From the NCBI RefSeq assembly GCF_024171945.1, contig NZ_JAMTCR010000005.1, positions 434,001 through 498,000 on the forward strand: a DNA stretch of 64,000 nt. The letters run 5' to 3'. Below are positions 34,651 through 42,911 of the stretch, piece by piece. This stretch comes from Actinokineospora globicatena. GTDB lineage: Bacteria > Actinomycetota > Actinomycetes > Mycobacteriales > Pseudonocardiaceae. How positions within the stretch are numbered: position 1 is the stretch's first letter; each line of letters begins with the position of its first letter. Both the position numbers and the translations under genes were made by a program. The notes below the pieces were generated by a model. It had not been told where the DNA came from, searched no databases, and worked only from the letters and a program-made list of their open reading frames with translations.

Positions 34651-35570
34651 GCGGCACCCCCGACCAGCTCGAGCACCGCGTCCAGGTCGTCCGGGGTCTT
34701 GAGCGCCACGGTCGGCACCCCCTTCAGCTCGCGCTTGGCCAGGCCCACCAGGGCACCGGCGGGTGGGAACTCCACGATCGCACCGACCCCGCGCTCGGCC
34801 AGGGTCGCCTGGCAGCGGTCCCACCGCACCGGGCTGGTGACCTGCGCCACCAGCCGCTCGAGCACCTCGGCACCGGAGGTGACCACGGCGCCGTCGGCGT
34901 TCGACAGCAGCGCGCGGGTCGGGTCGGCCGGGGTGGCCAGGGTCGCGGCGTGCTCGCGCAGCGCCTCCTGGGCCGGGGCCATGAAGTGGGTGTGGAAGGC
35001 GCCCGCGACCTTGAGCGTGATGGCCTTGGCGCCCTGCGGCGGCTCGGCGGCCAGCTTCTCCAGCGCCGCCTTGCTGCCCGCGGCCACGATCTGGCCCGCG
35101 CCGTTGCGGTTGGCCGCGACCAGGCCCAGCTCGTCGAGGCGGGCCAGGATGCCCTCCTCGGTGCCGCGCACCAGCGCCGCCATCCCGGTCGGCTCCAGCT
35201 CGCAGGCGGCGGCCATCTCCCGGCCGCGCACCGCGGCGAGCGCGAGCGCGTCCTCGGCGCTGAGCACGCCCGCGATGGCCGCGGCGGCGAACTCGCCGAT
35301 CGAGTGGCCCGCGATGACGGCGTCGGCGGGCAGCTCGACCCGGCGGGCCAGCTCCTCGGCGGCCAGCAGCGTGGCCGCGACGATCAGCGGCTGGGTGATC
35401 GCGGTGTCCTTGATCTCGTCGGCCTCGGCGGTGGTGCCCAGCCTGGCCAGGTCGAGCCCGACCAGCTCGGACCAGCCCGCTACCCGCTCGGCGGCACCGG
35501 GCAGCTCCAGCCAGGACGACAGCATGCCGGGGGCCTGGGAACCCTGCCCGGGTGCGAGTAGTGCGATCAC
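34647..35570 (-). CDS. fabD: Malonyl-CoA:ACP transacylase
   Basis: The 307-residue transacylase loads malonate onto ACP. LAPGQGSQAPGM opens the protein, the nucleophile lies in GHSIGE (Ser90), and AGAFHTHFMAPA provides the catalytic His. It begins with GTG at 35570 and is the first structural gene of the FAS II unit, 162 bp from the end of fasR. Confidence 0.96.
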   Translation of the reverse strand: MIALLAPGQGSQAPGMLSSWLELPGAAERVAGWSELVGLDLARLGTTAEADEIKDTAITQPLIVAATLLAAEELARRVELPADAVIAGHSIGEFAAAAIAGVLSAEDALALAAVRGREMAAACELEPTGMAALVRGTEEGILARLDELGLVAANRNGAGQIVAAGSKAALEKLAAEPPQGAKAITLKVAGAFHTHFMAPAQEALREHAATLATPADPTRALLSNADGAVVTSGAEVLERLVAQVTSPVRWDRCQATLAERGVGAIVEFPPAGALVGLAKRELKGVPTVALKTPDDLDAVLELVGGAA

Positions 35571-35732
35571 GTCGTCCAGCCAACACTGCGTCGGCCGTTC
35601 GGCTGCATGCCGCCGCTCACCAAGTCGGGGACCCGTGTTTGTGGAGACCCTCCAAATGTCACCACGCTATTACCACTCGCAGCGGCCATTCGTTGTCAGT
35701 TGTCGCGCGCGACACCATGCCGTTGCCGTCCG
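35571..35732 (-). promoter_or_regulatory. fasR-fabD spacer with a possible promoter and palindrome
   Basis: The spacer contains a perfect 14-bp palindrome TGTCGCGCGCGACA (35701-35714) and, read on the minus strand, a TAATAG hexamer near 35672, a possible -10 of a fabD promoter. In Streptomyces FasR activates this promoter; whether the palindrome is its site is inference. No clear -35 at 17 bp was found. Confidence 0.35.
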
Positions 35733-36920
35733 TTACCAGAGCCCGCGCGACCGCGACAGCCTGCCGACGGCCAACGCGACCCGCAGCACGAGCGCGTCCC
35801 GGGGGTCGCCCGCGTTGCGCCCGGTGAGCTCGGCGGCCTTGCGCAGGCGGTAGCGAACGGTGTTCGGGTGCACGAACAGCTGCCGCGCGCAGGTCTCCAG
35901 CACGCCGCCCGCGGCCAGGTACGCCTCGACCGTCTCCTGCAGCGCCCCGCCCGCCTCCTCCAGCGGCCGCGCCACCCGGTCGATCAGCTGCCACTCGGCC
36001 TCCGGGTCGCCTGCCAGCGCCCGCTCCGGCAGCAGGTCCGCCGAGCGCACCGGTCGCGGCGCGTCCGGCCAGGCGACCACCGCGCGCAGGCCCGAGAGGG
36101 CGTCCGACGAGCTGCGGTGCGCCTCGGCGATGCTCGACACCGTCGGCCCCGCGACCACCGCGCCGTCGCCGAACGCCGCCGACATCTTGACCAGGACCTC
36201 CTGGTCGACGGTGTCCTCGGCCGGTCCGGCGAGCACCACGACCAGCCGGGAGCCCTGCACGCCGAGCAGCACCGGCCTGCTGACCCTGGCCGCCCGGCTG
36301 CGCACCTCGTAGACCACCGTCGGCTGGTCGTCCGACGGCGGGTTGCCGACCAGCACGGTCGCCTCCGCAGCGGGGTCCCACCCGAGGGCGGCGGCTCGCG
36401 AGAGCAACGACTCCTCGGCGTCGCCGCGCACGATCCCGTCGACGACCAGCGCCTCCAGCCGGGCGTCCCAGGCACCCCGGGACTCCGCGGCCGAGGCGTA
36501 GGACATCGCGGAGGCGAAGGCGACCTCCCGGCCGTAGCGCAGGACGGCCTCGGAGAGCACGGCCCGCTCGGCGTCGTCGGCGGCAAGTCCGGGGACGAGG
36601 TCCTCGAAGATCTGCAGGGAGACGCGCACCATCTCGACCGTTTGCCGGAGGCTTATCCACCGCGACAGGTCCCTCGGCGCGCCGCGGAAGGTGTCGGTGG
36701 TCAACCGCAGCGCCTCACGCGGGTCCCGCAGCCACGCGGTGAAACCGGCCACGCCGTTCTGCGCCACCAGCAGCACCGAGGCCCGCTGGTCCGCGGGCAT
36801 CCGCCCGAACCACGCGAACTGCTCGTCCATCGCCGCGACGGCCGCGGCGGCCAGCTTCCCCGAGGCCCGCTCCACCGCCCCGAGCGTCCCCGAGGACAAG
36901 CCCGCCGACCCCGCATTCAT
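35733..36920 (-). CDS. fasR: FasR-like PucR-family transcriptional regulator of fatty-acid synthesis
   Basis: The 395-residue protein ends in the PucR HTH (QETVEAYLAAGGVLETCARQ, then LFVHPNTVRYRLRKAAELTG) and carries a central GGDEF-like sensor region as in CdaR/PucR proteins. Position directly upstream of fabD-fabH-acpP-fabF is that of the FasR activator. ATG 36920 is supported by context; the open frame to 37130 runs through the dispersed repeat and is not coding-like. Confidence 0.9.
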   Translation of the reverse strand: MNAGSAGLSSGTLGAVERASGKLAAAAVAAMDEQFAWFGRMPADQRASVLLVAQNGVAGFTAWLRDPREALRLTTDTFRGAPRDLSRWISLRQTVEMVRVSLQIFEDLVPGLAADDAERAVLSEAVLRYGREVAFASAMSYASAAESRGAWDARLEALVVDGIVRGDAEESLLSRAAALGWDPAAEATVLVGNPPSDDQPTVVYEVRSRAARVSRPVLLGVQGSRLVVVLAGPAEDTVDQEVLVKMSAAFGDGAVVAGPTVSSIAEAHRSSSDALSGLRAVVAWPDAPRPVRSADLLPERALAGDPEAEWQLIDRVARPLEEAGGALQETVEAYLAAGGVLETCARQLFVHPNTVRYRLRKAAELTGRNAGDPRDALVLRVALAVGRLSRSRGLW

Positions 36921-37013
36921 CCCACCACTCTCGCACGCCCCCCACCCCACCCCACCGCACCCCCAACCATCCCCACCCCACAACCCATCGCACGCCCAAG
37001 CACCACCAAGCAC

Positions 37014-37206
37014 ACCGCGACGGCCGAAGGCCCAGCAAGCCCCCCACATCACGCGTGCTCGTCCCTCGCACCCCCCGATGCGACGGCCGAAGGCCAAGCG
37101 AGCCCCCCGGGTTACGTCTGCCAGGCCCATGCCCCCGCTAAGTGCTCGTCCCTCGCACTACGCGCCCCTCGCACCGTGGGGGCCTGGGGGGTCGCCCCCC
37201 AGAACC
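37014..37206 (+). repeat. Dispersed intergenic repeat, family 1, copy A
   Basis: Two tandem modules each contain GCGACGGCCGAAGGCC, then AGCGAGCCCCCC or a variant, then CTCGTCCCTCGCAC. The copy ends in GTGGGGGCCTGGGGGG-TC-GCCCCCCAG. The same modules and end occur inverted at 42381-42598, by eye about nine in ten bases the same over the best 155 bp. Confidence 0.8.
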
Positions 37207-37266
37207 AAAAAACGCCCGATCCCCCTCCCGTGAGCGCTCTCCGCGAACACGTAAGGCGAATCGGGC

Positions 37267-37307
37267 GGGCCGCCCGGCATGTCGGTGCGCTCGATGCCGG
37301 GCGGCCC
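37267..37307. repeat. Perfect 14-bp inverted repeat in the pnuC leader
   Basis: GGGCCGCCCGGCAT (37267-37280) and ATGCCGGGCGGCCC (37294-37307) flank a 13-base loop, about 155 bp upstream of pnuC. It could be an mRNA hairpin or a protein site. No T-run follows on either strand, so it is not a typical terminator. Confidence 0.7.
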
Positions 37308-37462
37308 ATCTCCCCGGTCCCCACCGGTAGTTCCACTATGGAACGTGGCGGGAGGCGATGCCAGGCGAGGCGGGGGAGTTCCCTCTTTCGTGGCATATCG
37401 CCGGGGGGAACATCGGGGGTGGGCTGGGTGTTCGGACTAGCTGTCGCCTGCGGTGAGGGGGA

Positions 37463-38086
37463 GTGGTGGGGGTTCTGCTGGAGAGTTCGGTGACCGTGTT
37501 CGGTCAGCGGATCGCGTTGGCGGAGTTGTTCGGGCAGTTCTTCGCGTTGGCCGTGGTGTTCCTGGCGCAGCGCCGGTCGATGCTGACCTGGCCGGTGCAG
37601 TTGGCGTCGGTGGTGCTGCTGTTCAGCGTCTACGCCTCGGCGCACCTGGGTGGGTTGGCGGTGCGGCAGGTCGTGGTCGGGGTGATCGCGGTCTACGGGT
37701 GGTGGGCGTGGGCTCGGCGGCGGGACCCGGTGTTCGGGGTGGCTGTGCGGCGCGCCACGGGCCGGGAGTTGCTGGTGACGGCGCTGGCCTTCGTGGCCGG
37801 GACCGCAGCGTTCGCGAGCGTGCTGGATGCCCTGGACGCGTCTTGGGCGCCGTGGCCGGACGCGGCGATCTTCGTCGGGACCGTGCTGGCGTTCGCGTTG
37901 CAGGCGTGGGGTTTGGTCGAGTTCTGGTTGGTGTGGCTGGTCGTCGACGCCATCGGGGTGCCGCTGCAGCTGCGCGGTGGCCTGTGGTTCAGCGCGATCG
38001 TCTACACCGTGTTCGCCGGGCTCGTGGTCCACGGCTGGATCAGCTGGTACCGCTCCGCCAAGCGCCAGGTCCCCGCGACCGTCTGA
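37463..38086 (+). CDS. pnuC: PnuC-type nicotinamide riboside/mononucleotide transporter
   Basis: The 207-residue membrane protein has about seven helices and the PnuC pattern: WPVQLASVVLLFSVYASAHL, VYGWWAWARRR, and the late WLVWLVVDAIGVPLQLRGGL with FSAIVYTVF. PnuC proteins admit vitamin B3 precursors by facilitated diffusion with internal phosphorylation. It starts at GTG 37463 after GAGGGGGAG; the next GTG (37466) is equally possible. It is monocistronic, ending at a bidirectional terminator shared with aceE. Confidence 0.88.
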   Translation: MVGVLLESSVTVFGQRIALAELFGQFFALAVVFLAQRRSMLTWPVQLASVVLLFSVYASAHLGGLAVRQVVVGVIAVYGWWAWARRRDPVFGVAVRRATGRELLVTALAFVAGTAAFASVLDALDASWAPWPDAAIFVGTVLAFALQAWGLVEFWLVWLVVDAIGVPLQLRGGLWFSAIVYTVFAGLVVHGWISWYRSAKRQVPATV

Positions 38087-38091
38087 CGCGA

Positions 38092-38129
38092 AACGGCCGG
38101 GTCACCTCCGAAGAGGGGACCCGGCCGTT
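38092..38129. terminator. Bidirectional terminator between pnuC and aceE
   Basis: AACGGCCGGGTC (38092-38103) and GACCCGGCCGTT (38118-38129) form a perfect 12-bp stem with a 14-base loop between two convergent genes. Confidence 0.8.
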
Positions 38130-38140
38130 GCACGCGTGGA

Positions 38141-40906
38141 TCAGGCCGAACCGGGGTCCGAGGTCTGCGGACCGGCGGCGGACACGTCGTCGATGCGGTA
38201 CCGGCGGGCGGCCTCGACCACCGTGTCGCGCGAGACCTCACCGCGGCGGGCCAGCGCGGCCAGCGTGCCGACGGTGATCGACTCGGCGTCGACCAGGAAG
38301 TGCCTGCGCGCCGCGGGCCGGGTGTCGGAGAAGCCGAACCCGTCGGTGCCCAGGGTGAGCATGTCGGTGGGCACCCACGGCCGGATCAGGTCCGGCACCG
38401 CGCTCATCCAGTCCGACACCGCCACGACCGGGCCGACGCCCTCGGACAGCACCGAGGTCACGTACGGCACGCGCGGCTCGGCCTGCGGGTGCAGCAGGTT
38501 GTGCCGCTCCACCTCGACCGCGTCGCGGCGCAGTTCCGCCCACGAGGTCGCCGACCACACCTCGGCGCCCACGCCCCACTCCTCGGCCAGCAACCGCTGC
38601 GCCTTCAGCGCGGCGGGCATCGCGACGCCCGAGACCAGGATCCGCGCGCGCGGGCCCTCGGTCGACGGCGCCTCGAGGTACCGGTAGAGGCCGCGCAGCA
38701 GGCCCTCGACGTCGAGGCCCTCCGGCTCGGCGGGCTGCTGGTAGGGCTCGTTGTAGACCGTGAGGTAGTAGAAGATGTCCTCGGCCTGCTCGCCGTACAT
38801 CCGGCGCAGGCCGTCGCGCACGATGTGGGCGATCTCGAAGGACCAGGCGGCGTCGTAGGAGACCACCGCCGGGTTCGTCGCCGCCAGCAGCAGCGAGTGC
38901 CCGTCGTTGTGCTGCAGGCCCTCACCGGTCAGCGTGGTGCGGCCCGCGGTGGCACCGAGCACGAAGCCCCGCGCCATCTGGTCGGCCGCGGCCCACAGGC
39001 CGTCACCGGTGCGCTGGAAGCCGAACATCGAGTAGAAGATGTAGATCGGCACCATCGGCTCGCCGTGCGTGGCGTAGGAGGTGCCCGCGGCGGTGAACGA
39101 CGCCGTCGACCCGGCCTCGTTGATGCCCTCGTGCAGGATCTGGCCCTGCTCGCTCTCCTTGTAGGACAACATCAGCGACGCGTCGACCGAGGTGTAGAGC
39201 TGGCCCTGCGGGTTGTAGATCTTCTGCGTCGGGAACATCGAGTCCATGCCGAACGTGCGCGCCTCGTCCGGGATGATCGGCACCAGCCGCGGCCCGATCT
39301 CCTTCTCCTTGGCCAGGTCGCGCACCAGCCGGACGAACGCCATCGTGGTGGCGACCTCCTGCTTGCCGGACCCGCGCTTGAGCACGTCGTAGACCTTGTC
39401 GCCGGGCAGCGTCAACGCCTTGGCCTTGGTGCGCCGCTCCGGCAGGAACCCGCCGAGCTGGCGCCGCCGCTCCTGCAGGTACTGGATCTCCGGCGCGTCC
39501 TGGCCCGGGTGGTAGTACGGCGGCAGGTACGGGTTCTTCTCCAGGTCCTCGTCGGAGATCGGGATGCGCAGGGTGTCCCGGAACGCCTTGAGGTCGTCCA
39601 GGGTCATCTTCTTCATCTGGTGCGTGGCGTTGCGCGCCTCGAAGTGCGGGCCGAGGTTGTAGCCCTTGATCGTCTTGGCCAGGATCACCGTGGGCTGGCC
39701 GACGTGCTCGGTGGCCGCCTGGTAGGCCGCGTACACCTTGCGGTAGTCGTGGCCGCCGCGCTTGAGGTTCCAGATCTCCTGGTCGGTCATCGGGGTGACC
39801 AGTTCCTTGGTCCGCGGGTCGCGGCCGAAGAAGTGCTCCCGGACGAAGGCGCCGTCGTTGGCCTTGTAGGTCTGGTAGTCGCCGTCGGGGGTGGTGTTCA
39901 TCAGGTTGATCAGGGCGCCGTCGCGGTCGGCGTGCAGCAGGGTGTCCCACTCCCGGCCCCAGATGACCTTGATGACGTTCCAGCCCGCGCCGCGGAAGAA
40001 CGCCTCGAGCTCCTGGATGATCTTGCCGTTGCCGCGGACCGGCCCGTCCAGCCGCTGCAGGTTGCAGTTGATCACGAAGGTGAGGTTGTCGAGCTGCTCG
40101 TTGGCCGCGACGTGCACCAGGCCGCGCGACTCCGGCTCGTCCATCTCGCCGTCACCGAGGAACGCCCATACTCGCTGGTCGGAGGTGTCCTTGATGCCGC
40201 GGTCGCGCAGGTACCGGTTGAACCGGGCCTGGTAGATGGCGTTCATCGGGCCCAGGCCCATGGAGACGGTGGGGAACTCCCAGAAGTCCGGCATCAGCCG
40301 CGGGTGCGGGTACGACGGCAGGCCACCGCCGGGACCGGCGTGCGAGAGCTCCTGGCGGAACCCGTCGAGCTGCGAGGTCGAGAGCCTGCCCTCGAGGAAC
40401 GCGCGGGCGTAGATGCCGGGCGAGGCGTGGCCCTGGACGTAGATCTGGTCGCCGCCGCCGGGGTGGTTCTTGCCGCGGAAGAAGTGGTTGAAGCCCACCT
40501 CGTAGAGGGCGGCCGACGACGCGTAGGTCGAGATGTGCCCGCCGACGCCGACGCCGGGGCGCTGGGCGCGGTGCACCGTCATCGCCGCGTTCCAGCGGAT
40601 CCACGCCCGGTAGCGGCGCTCCACCTCCTCGTCACCGGGGAACCAGGGCTCCTTCTCGGTGGGGATGGTGTTCACGTAGTCGGTGCTGGTCAGCGCCGGG
40701 ACCCCGACGTGGCTCTCCCTGGCCCGCTCGAGCAGCCTGAGCATCAGGTAGCGCGCGCGCTGCTGCCCGCCGCCAGCCAACGCGGCGTCGAAGGACTCCA
40801 GCCATTCCGCGGTCTCCTCCGGGTCGATGTCCGGCAGGTGCGCGGCGAGGCCGTCGCGGATGACGCGAACGCGCTCGGGGGCGGGCTGGTTTTTCTGCGT
40901 GGCCAA
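38141..40906 (-). CDS. aceE: Pyruvate dehydrogenase E1, homodimeric type
   Basis: The 921-residue protein is full length for AceE. The ThDP site shows as [14 protein letters not shown] with [19 protein letters not shown] following; [37 protein letters not shown] and [16 protein letters not shown] are further conserved parts. It decarboxylates pyruvate and passes the acetyl group to a lipoyl E2 (not in this window), linking it to lipA/lipB here. It is a single gene divergent from the DUF3052 gene, with a palindrome in the promoter region. Confidence 0.97.
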   Translation of the reverse strand: MATQKNQPAPERVRVIRDGLAAHLPDIDPEETAEWLESFDAALAGGGQQRARYLMLRLLERARESHVGVPALTSTDYVNTIPTEKEPWFPGDEEVERRYRAWIRWNAAMTVHRAQRPGVGVGGHISTYASSAALYEVGFNHFFRGKNHPGGGDQIYVQGHASPGIYARAFLEGRLSTSQLDGFRQELSHAGPGGGLPSYPHPRLMPDFWEFPTVSMGLGPMNAIYQARFNRYLRDRGIKDTSDQRVWAFLGDGEMDEPESRGLVHVAANEQLDNLTFVINCNLQRLDGPVRGNGKIIQELEAFFRGAGWNVIKVIWGREWDTLLHADRDGALINLMNTTPDGDYQTYKANDGAFVREHFFGRDPRTKELVTPMTDQEIWNLKRGGHDYRKVYAAYQAATEHVGQPTVILAKTIKGYNLGPHFEARNATHQMKKMTLDDLKAFRDTLRIPISDEDLEKNPYLPPYYHPGQDAPEIQYLQERRRQLGGFLPERRTKAKALTLPGDKVYDVLKRGSGKQEVATTMAFVRLVRDLAKEKEIGPRLVPIIPDEARTFGMDSMFPTQKIYNPQGQLYTSVDASLMLSYKESEQGQILHEGINEAGSTASFTAAGTSYATHGEPMVPIYIFYSMFGFQRTGDGLWAAADQMARGFVLGATAGRTTLTGEGLQHNDGHSLLLAATNPAVVSYDAAWSFEIAHIVRDGLRRMYGEQAEDIFYYLTVYNEPYQQPAEPEGLDVEGLLRGLYRYLEAPSTEGPRARILVSGVAMPAALKAQRLLAEEWGVGAEVWSATSWAELRRDAVEVERHNLLHPQAEPRVPYVTSVLSEGVGPVVAVSDWMSAVPDLIRPWVPTDMLTLGTDGFGFSDTRPAARRHFLVDAESITVGTLAALARRGEVSRDTVVEAARRYRIDDVSAAGPQTSDPGSA

Positions 40907-41010
40907 CTCGGAGCTCCAGCCTGATCAGAGGACAAGATTTCGCGCGCGCGATACCACGCGCTTGGGGGACACTCTGCCATGTTCCGCTCGCCGGGCGGCG
41001 GCGTCATCCT

Positions 41011-41022
41011 TACTGTTCAGTA
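41011..41022. promoter_or_regulatory. Operator-like palindrome upstream of aceE
   Basis: TACTGTTCAGTA is a perfect dyad in the 305-bp space between aceE (minus) and the DUF3052 gene (plus), about 105 bp before the aceE start; the flanking CCT/AGG extend the symmetry imperfectly. TetR- and GntR-type regulators use sites of this shape. The rest of the space shows no gene. Confidence 0.4.
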
Positions 41023-41211
41023 GGACGAGCGTGGGGTTGATCGCACCGGCGGGGTGCGGACGACCCCGGGCGGCGTGTCGAACAGCGGACGGTTGCGCAG
41101 GTGGCCACTGTCAGTGTTCGCTATCGCCTAACCGAACAGGCAGAACGCGGTGGACGGCCCTGGCAGACGGGTCCGCACCCACCGCGCGAGCACATCTGGA
41201 GGAGTGACACC

Positions 41212-41643
41212 GTGGTGGCCGCGGGAGACGCCGGGAACGCCGACGTCGCCGACAAGCTGGGGATCGAAGCAGGCGCCGTAGTCCAGGAACTCGGCTGGGA
41301 CGAGGACGTCGACGACGACCTGCGTGCCGCTGTCGAGGAGCGCATCGGCTCGGAACTGCTCGACGAGGACGCCGACGAGGTCGTCGACATCGTGCTGCTG
41401 TGGTGGCGCGAGGACGACGGGGACCTGGTCGACACCCTCATGGACGCGATCGGACCGCTCGCCGACAACGGCGTGATCTGGGTGCTGACCCCCAAGACGG
41501 GCAGGTCCGGGTACGTCGAGCCGAGCGACATCGCCGAGGCGGTGCCGACCGCGGGACTCGCCAGGACATCGAGCATCAGCGTCGGGCCGGATTGGTCGGG
41601 TACCAGGTTGGTGTCGCCCAAGTCGGCCAAGACCAAGCGCTGA
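41212..41643 (+). CDS. DUF3052-family protein
   Basis: From GTG 41212, with GGAGGAG 7 bases upstream, the acidic 143-residue protein shows the actinobacterial DUF3052 pattern: DVADKLGIEAGAVVQELGWD, DDDLRAAVEERIGSELLDED, VDIVLLWWREDDGDLVDTLM, LADNGVIWVLTPKTGRSGYV. The molecular role is unknown. The longer frame from 41101 is rejected for lack of a ribosome site. It lies about 105 bp upstream of ahpE on the same strand. Confidence 0.9.
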   Translation: MVAAGDAGNADVADKLGIEAGAVVQELGWDEDVDDDLRAAVEERIGSELLDEDADEVVDIVLLWWREDDGDLVDTLMDAIGPLADNGVIWVLTPKTGRSGYVEPSDIAEAVPTAGLARTSSISVGPDWSGTRLVSPKSAKTKR

Positions 41644-41748
41644 GACCGTGGCCGTGGTCACCCGGGTGGTCACCCACCCGGGTGGCCTAGGCTGGTCCCG
41701 AACAGTCCCGGGCGCGTCCGCGCGCCCCAGCCACGGAGGATGCCGGGT

Positions 41749-42207
41749 ATGTCGGTAGAGGTCGGTTCGAAGGCCCCGGACTTCACGCTCAACGACTACA
41801 ACAAGCAGCCGGTGACGCTCTCGGAGCAGTACTCGGCGCGCAACGTCCTGCTGGTCTTCTACCCGTTCGCCTTCAGCGGCACCTGCACCGGTGAGCTCTG
41901 CCAGGTGCGCGACGAGCTGGCCGGCTACACCGACAACAACGTCCAGGTCATCGGCGTCTCGGTGGACACCCCGTTCAGCCTCAAGGCCTGGGCCGAGCAG
42001 CAGGGCTACCAGTTCCCGCTGCTCTCCGACTTCTGGCCGCACGGCGACGTCGCCAAGCTCTACGGCGTCTTCGTCGAGGCCGCGGGCCTGGCCACCCGGG
42101 GAACCTTCCTCATCGACACCACGGGCACCGTCCGCTACGCCGAGGTCAACGCCCCCGGCGAAGCCCGCGACCAGGACGCCTGGAAGAAGGCCATCGCCGC
42201 GCTGTAA
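41749..42207 (+). CDS. ahpE: AhpE-type peroxiredoxin
   Basis: The 152-residue thiol peroxidase matches mycobacterial AhpE: GSKAPDFTLNDYNKQPVTLS, YPFAFSGTCTGELCQVRD with peroxidatic Cys46, FPLLSDFWPHGDVAKLYGVF, and RGTFLIDTTGTVRYAEVNAP. A second Cys (51) follows five residues later, which is worth noting because mycobacterial AhpE is treated as a one-Cys enzyme. It reduces peroxides using mycothiol/mycoredoxin in relatives. ATG 41749 is chosen over 41740 because GGAGG is then correctly spaced. Confidence 0.94.
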   Translation: MSVEVGSKAPDFTLNDYNKQPVTLSEQYSARNVLLVFYPFAFSGTCTGELCQVRDELAGYTDNNVQVIGVSVDTPFSLKAWAEQQGYQFPLLSDFWPHGDVAKLYGVFVEAAGLATRGTFLIDTTGTVRYAEVNAPGEARDQDAWKKAIAAL

Positions 42208-42251
42208 CCTTCCCACCCCCGTACGGGCCCCTCACCGGCCCCACGGGCGGC

Positions 42252-42323
42252 GGGCGCATAGCTCAGCGGGAGAGCACTCGGTTTACACCCGAGCGGTCGC
42301 AGGTTCGAATCCTGCTGCGCCCA
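42252..42323 (+). tRNA. tRNA-Val (anticodon TAC)
   Basis: A 72-base cloverleaf: acceptor GGGCGCA/TGCGCCC, D-arm GCTC-AGCGGGA-GAGC, anticodon stem CTCGG/CCGAG with loop TTTACAC giving anticodon TAC, T-arm GCAGG-TTCGAAT-CCTGC, discriminator A. CCA is not encoded. It reads GUA and related valine codons. Confidence 0.95.
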
Positions 42324-42333
42324 CGAACGGCCT

Positions 42334-42383
42334 CGGCCGACCCATGTCCACGGAGAGCGTGGACCGGGTCGGCCGTTGTTGTT
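42334..42383 (+). terminator. Terminator of tRNA-Val
   Basis: CGGCCGACCC (42334-42343) pairs with GGGTCGGCCG (42366-42375), with GTCCACG/CGTGGAC pairing inside, followed by TTGTTGTTT. It starts 11 bases after the tRNA. Confidence 0.85.
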
Positions 42384-42598
42384 TCTGGGGGGCGACCCCC
42401 AGACCCCCACGGTGCGGGGGGCGCGTGGTGCGAGGGACGAGCGCGTAGCGGGGTGGGGACCTGGCAGACGTGACCCGGGGGACTCGCTTGGCCTTTGGCC
42501 GTCGCATCGGGGTGCGAGGGACGGGTGCGTAGCGGGGACGAGGGCCGGCGGACGTGTTTGGGGCTCGCTGGGCCTTCGGCTGTCGCGTCGGGGGGCGT
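42381..42598 (-). repeat. Dispersed intergenic repeat, family 1, copy B
   Basis: This is the inverted counterpart of 37014-37206. It begins right behind the tRNA terminator with CTGGGGGGCGACCCCCAG, then GTGCGAGGGACGAG, GGCTCGCTTGGC-type modules and two GTCGC(A/G)TCGGGG ends, so both modules are present. Confidence 0.8.
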
Positions 42599-42897
42599 AT
42601 GTGGGGGGTGTTTGGGGGTGGGGGGGAGACAGTATTAATGGGGGGATTTGGGGGTGGGGGAGGGAGGGGGTATTCGGTGTATTGGGGGGATGGGCAAAGG
42701 AATGGTGGGGGGTTGGTGGGTGGCGGAAAATAGCTAGTGGCAAAGAAAGGGTTTGGGGTTTGGGGGGCGGGGGGTGTGAATAGGGGAGGAGGGGTGCAAT
42801 AGGGTGGGTGGGCCGCCAGGGGGAAATGGTGGTCTGGGGATGGGGAAGTGTGATGTCGGGCGTGGTTTTGTCGCGTCGTCCTGACCGGCGCAAGCGG
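42599..42897. other. Extreme G-skewed low-complexity tract
   Basis: About 300 bases in which the plus strand is mostly G with scattered A and T and very few C (for example GGGGGTGGGGGAGGGAGGGG at 42651-42670). At least four G-runs of three or more lie close together, so a G-quadruplex could form. Frames across it encode low-complexity sequence only. It joins the dispersed repeat to the remnant glycosyltransferase. Confidence 0.7.
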
Positions 42898-42911
42898 TTG
42901 CCAGGGAACCT

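Larger units (their letters stand above)
36921..37462. other. Divergent intergenic region between fasR and pnuC
   Basis: About 540 bases without a gene. It holds one copy of a dispersed repeat (37014-37206), a C-rich low-complexity stretch just upstream of fasR (36930-37010), a long hairpin (37267-37307), and the pnuC leader with a GAGGGGGAG ribosome site. Confidence 0.6.

Noticed and set aside
36921-37130. N-terminal extension of FasR through the repeat
   Set aside because: The extra 70 residues are low-complexity (Trp/Gly/Cys-rich), lack a ribosome site and overlap non-coding repeat sequence.
37208-37462. Riboswitch in the pnuC leader
   Set aside because: A hairpin is present, but I could not match any conserved riboswitch core, so only the hairpin is reported.
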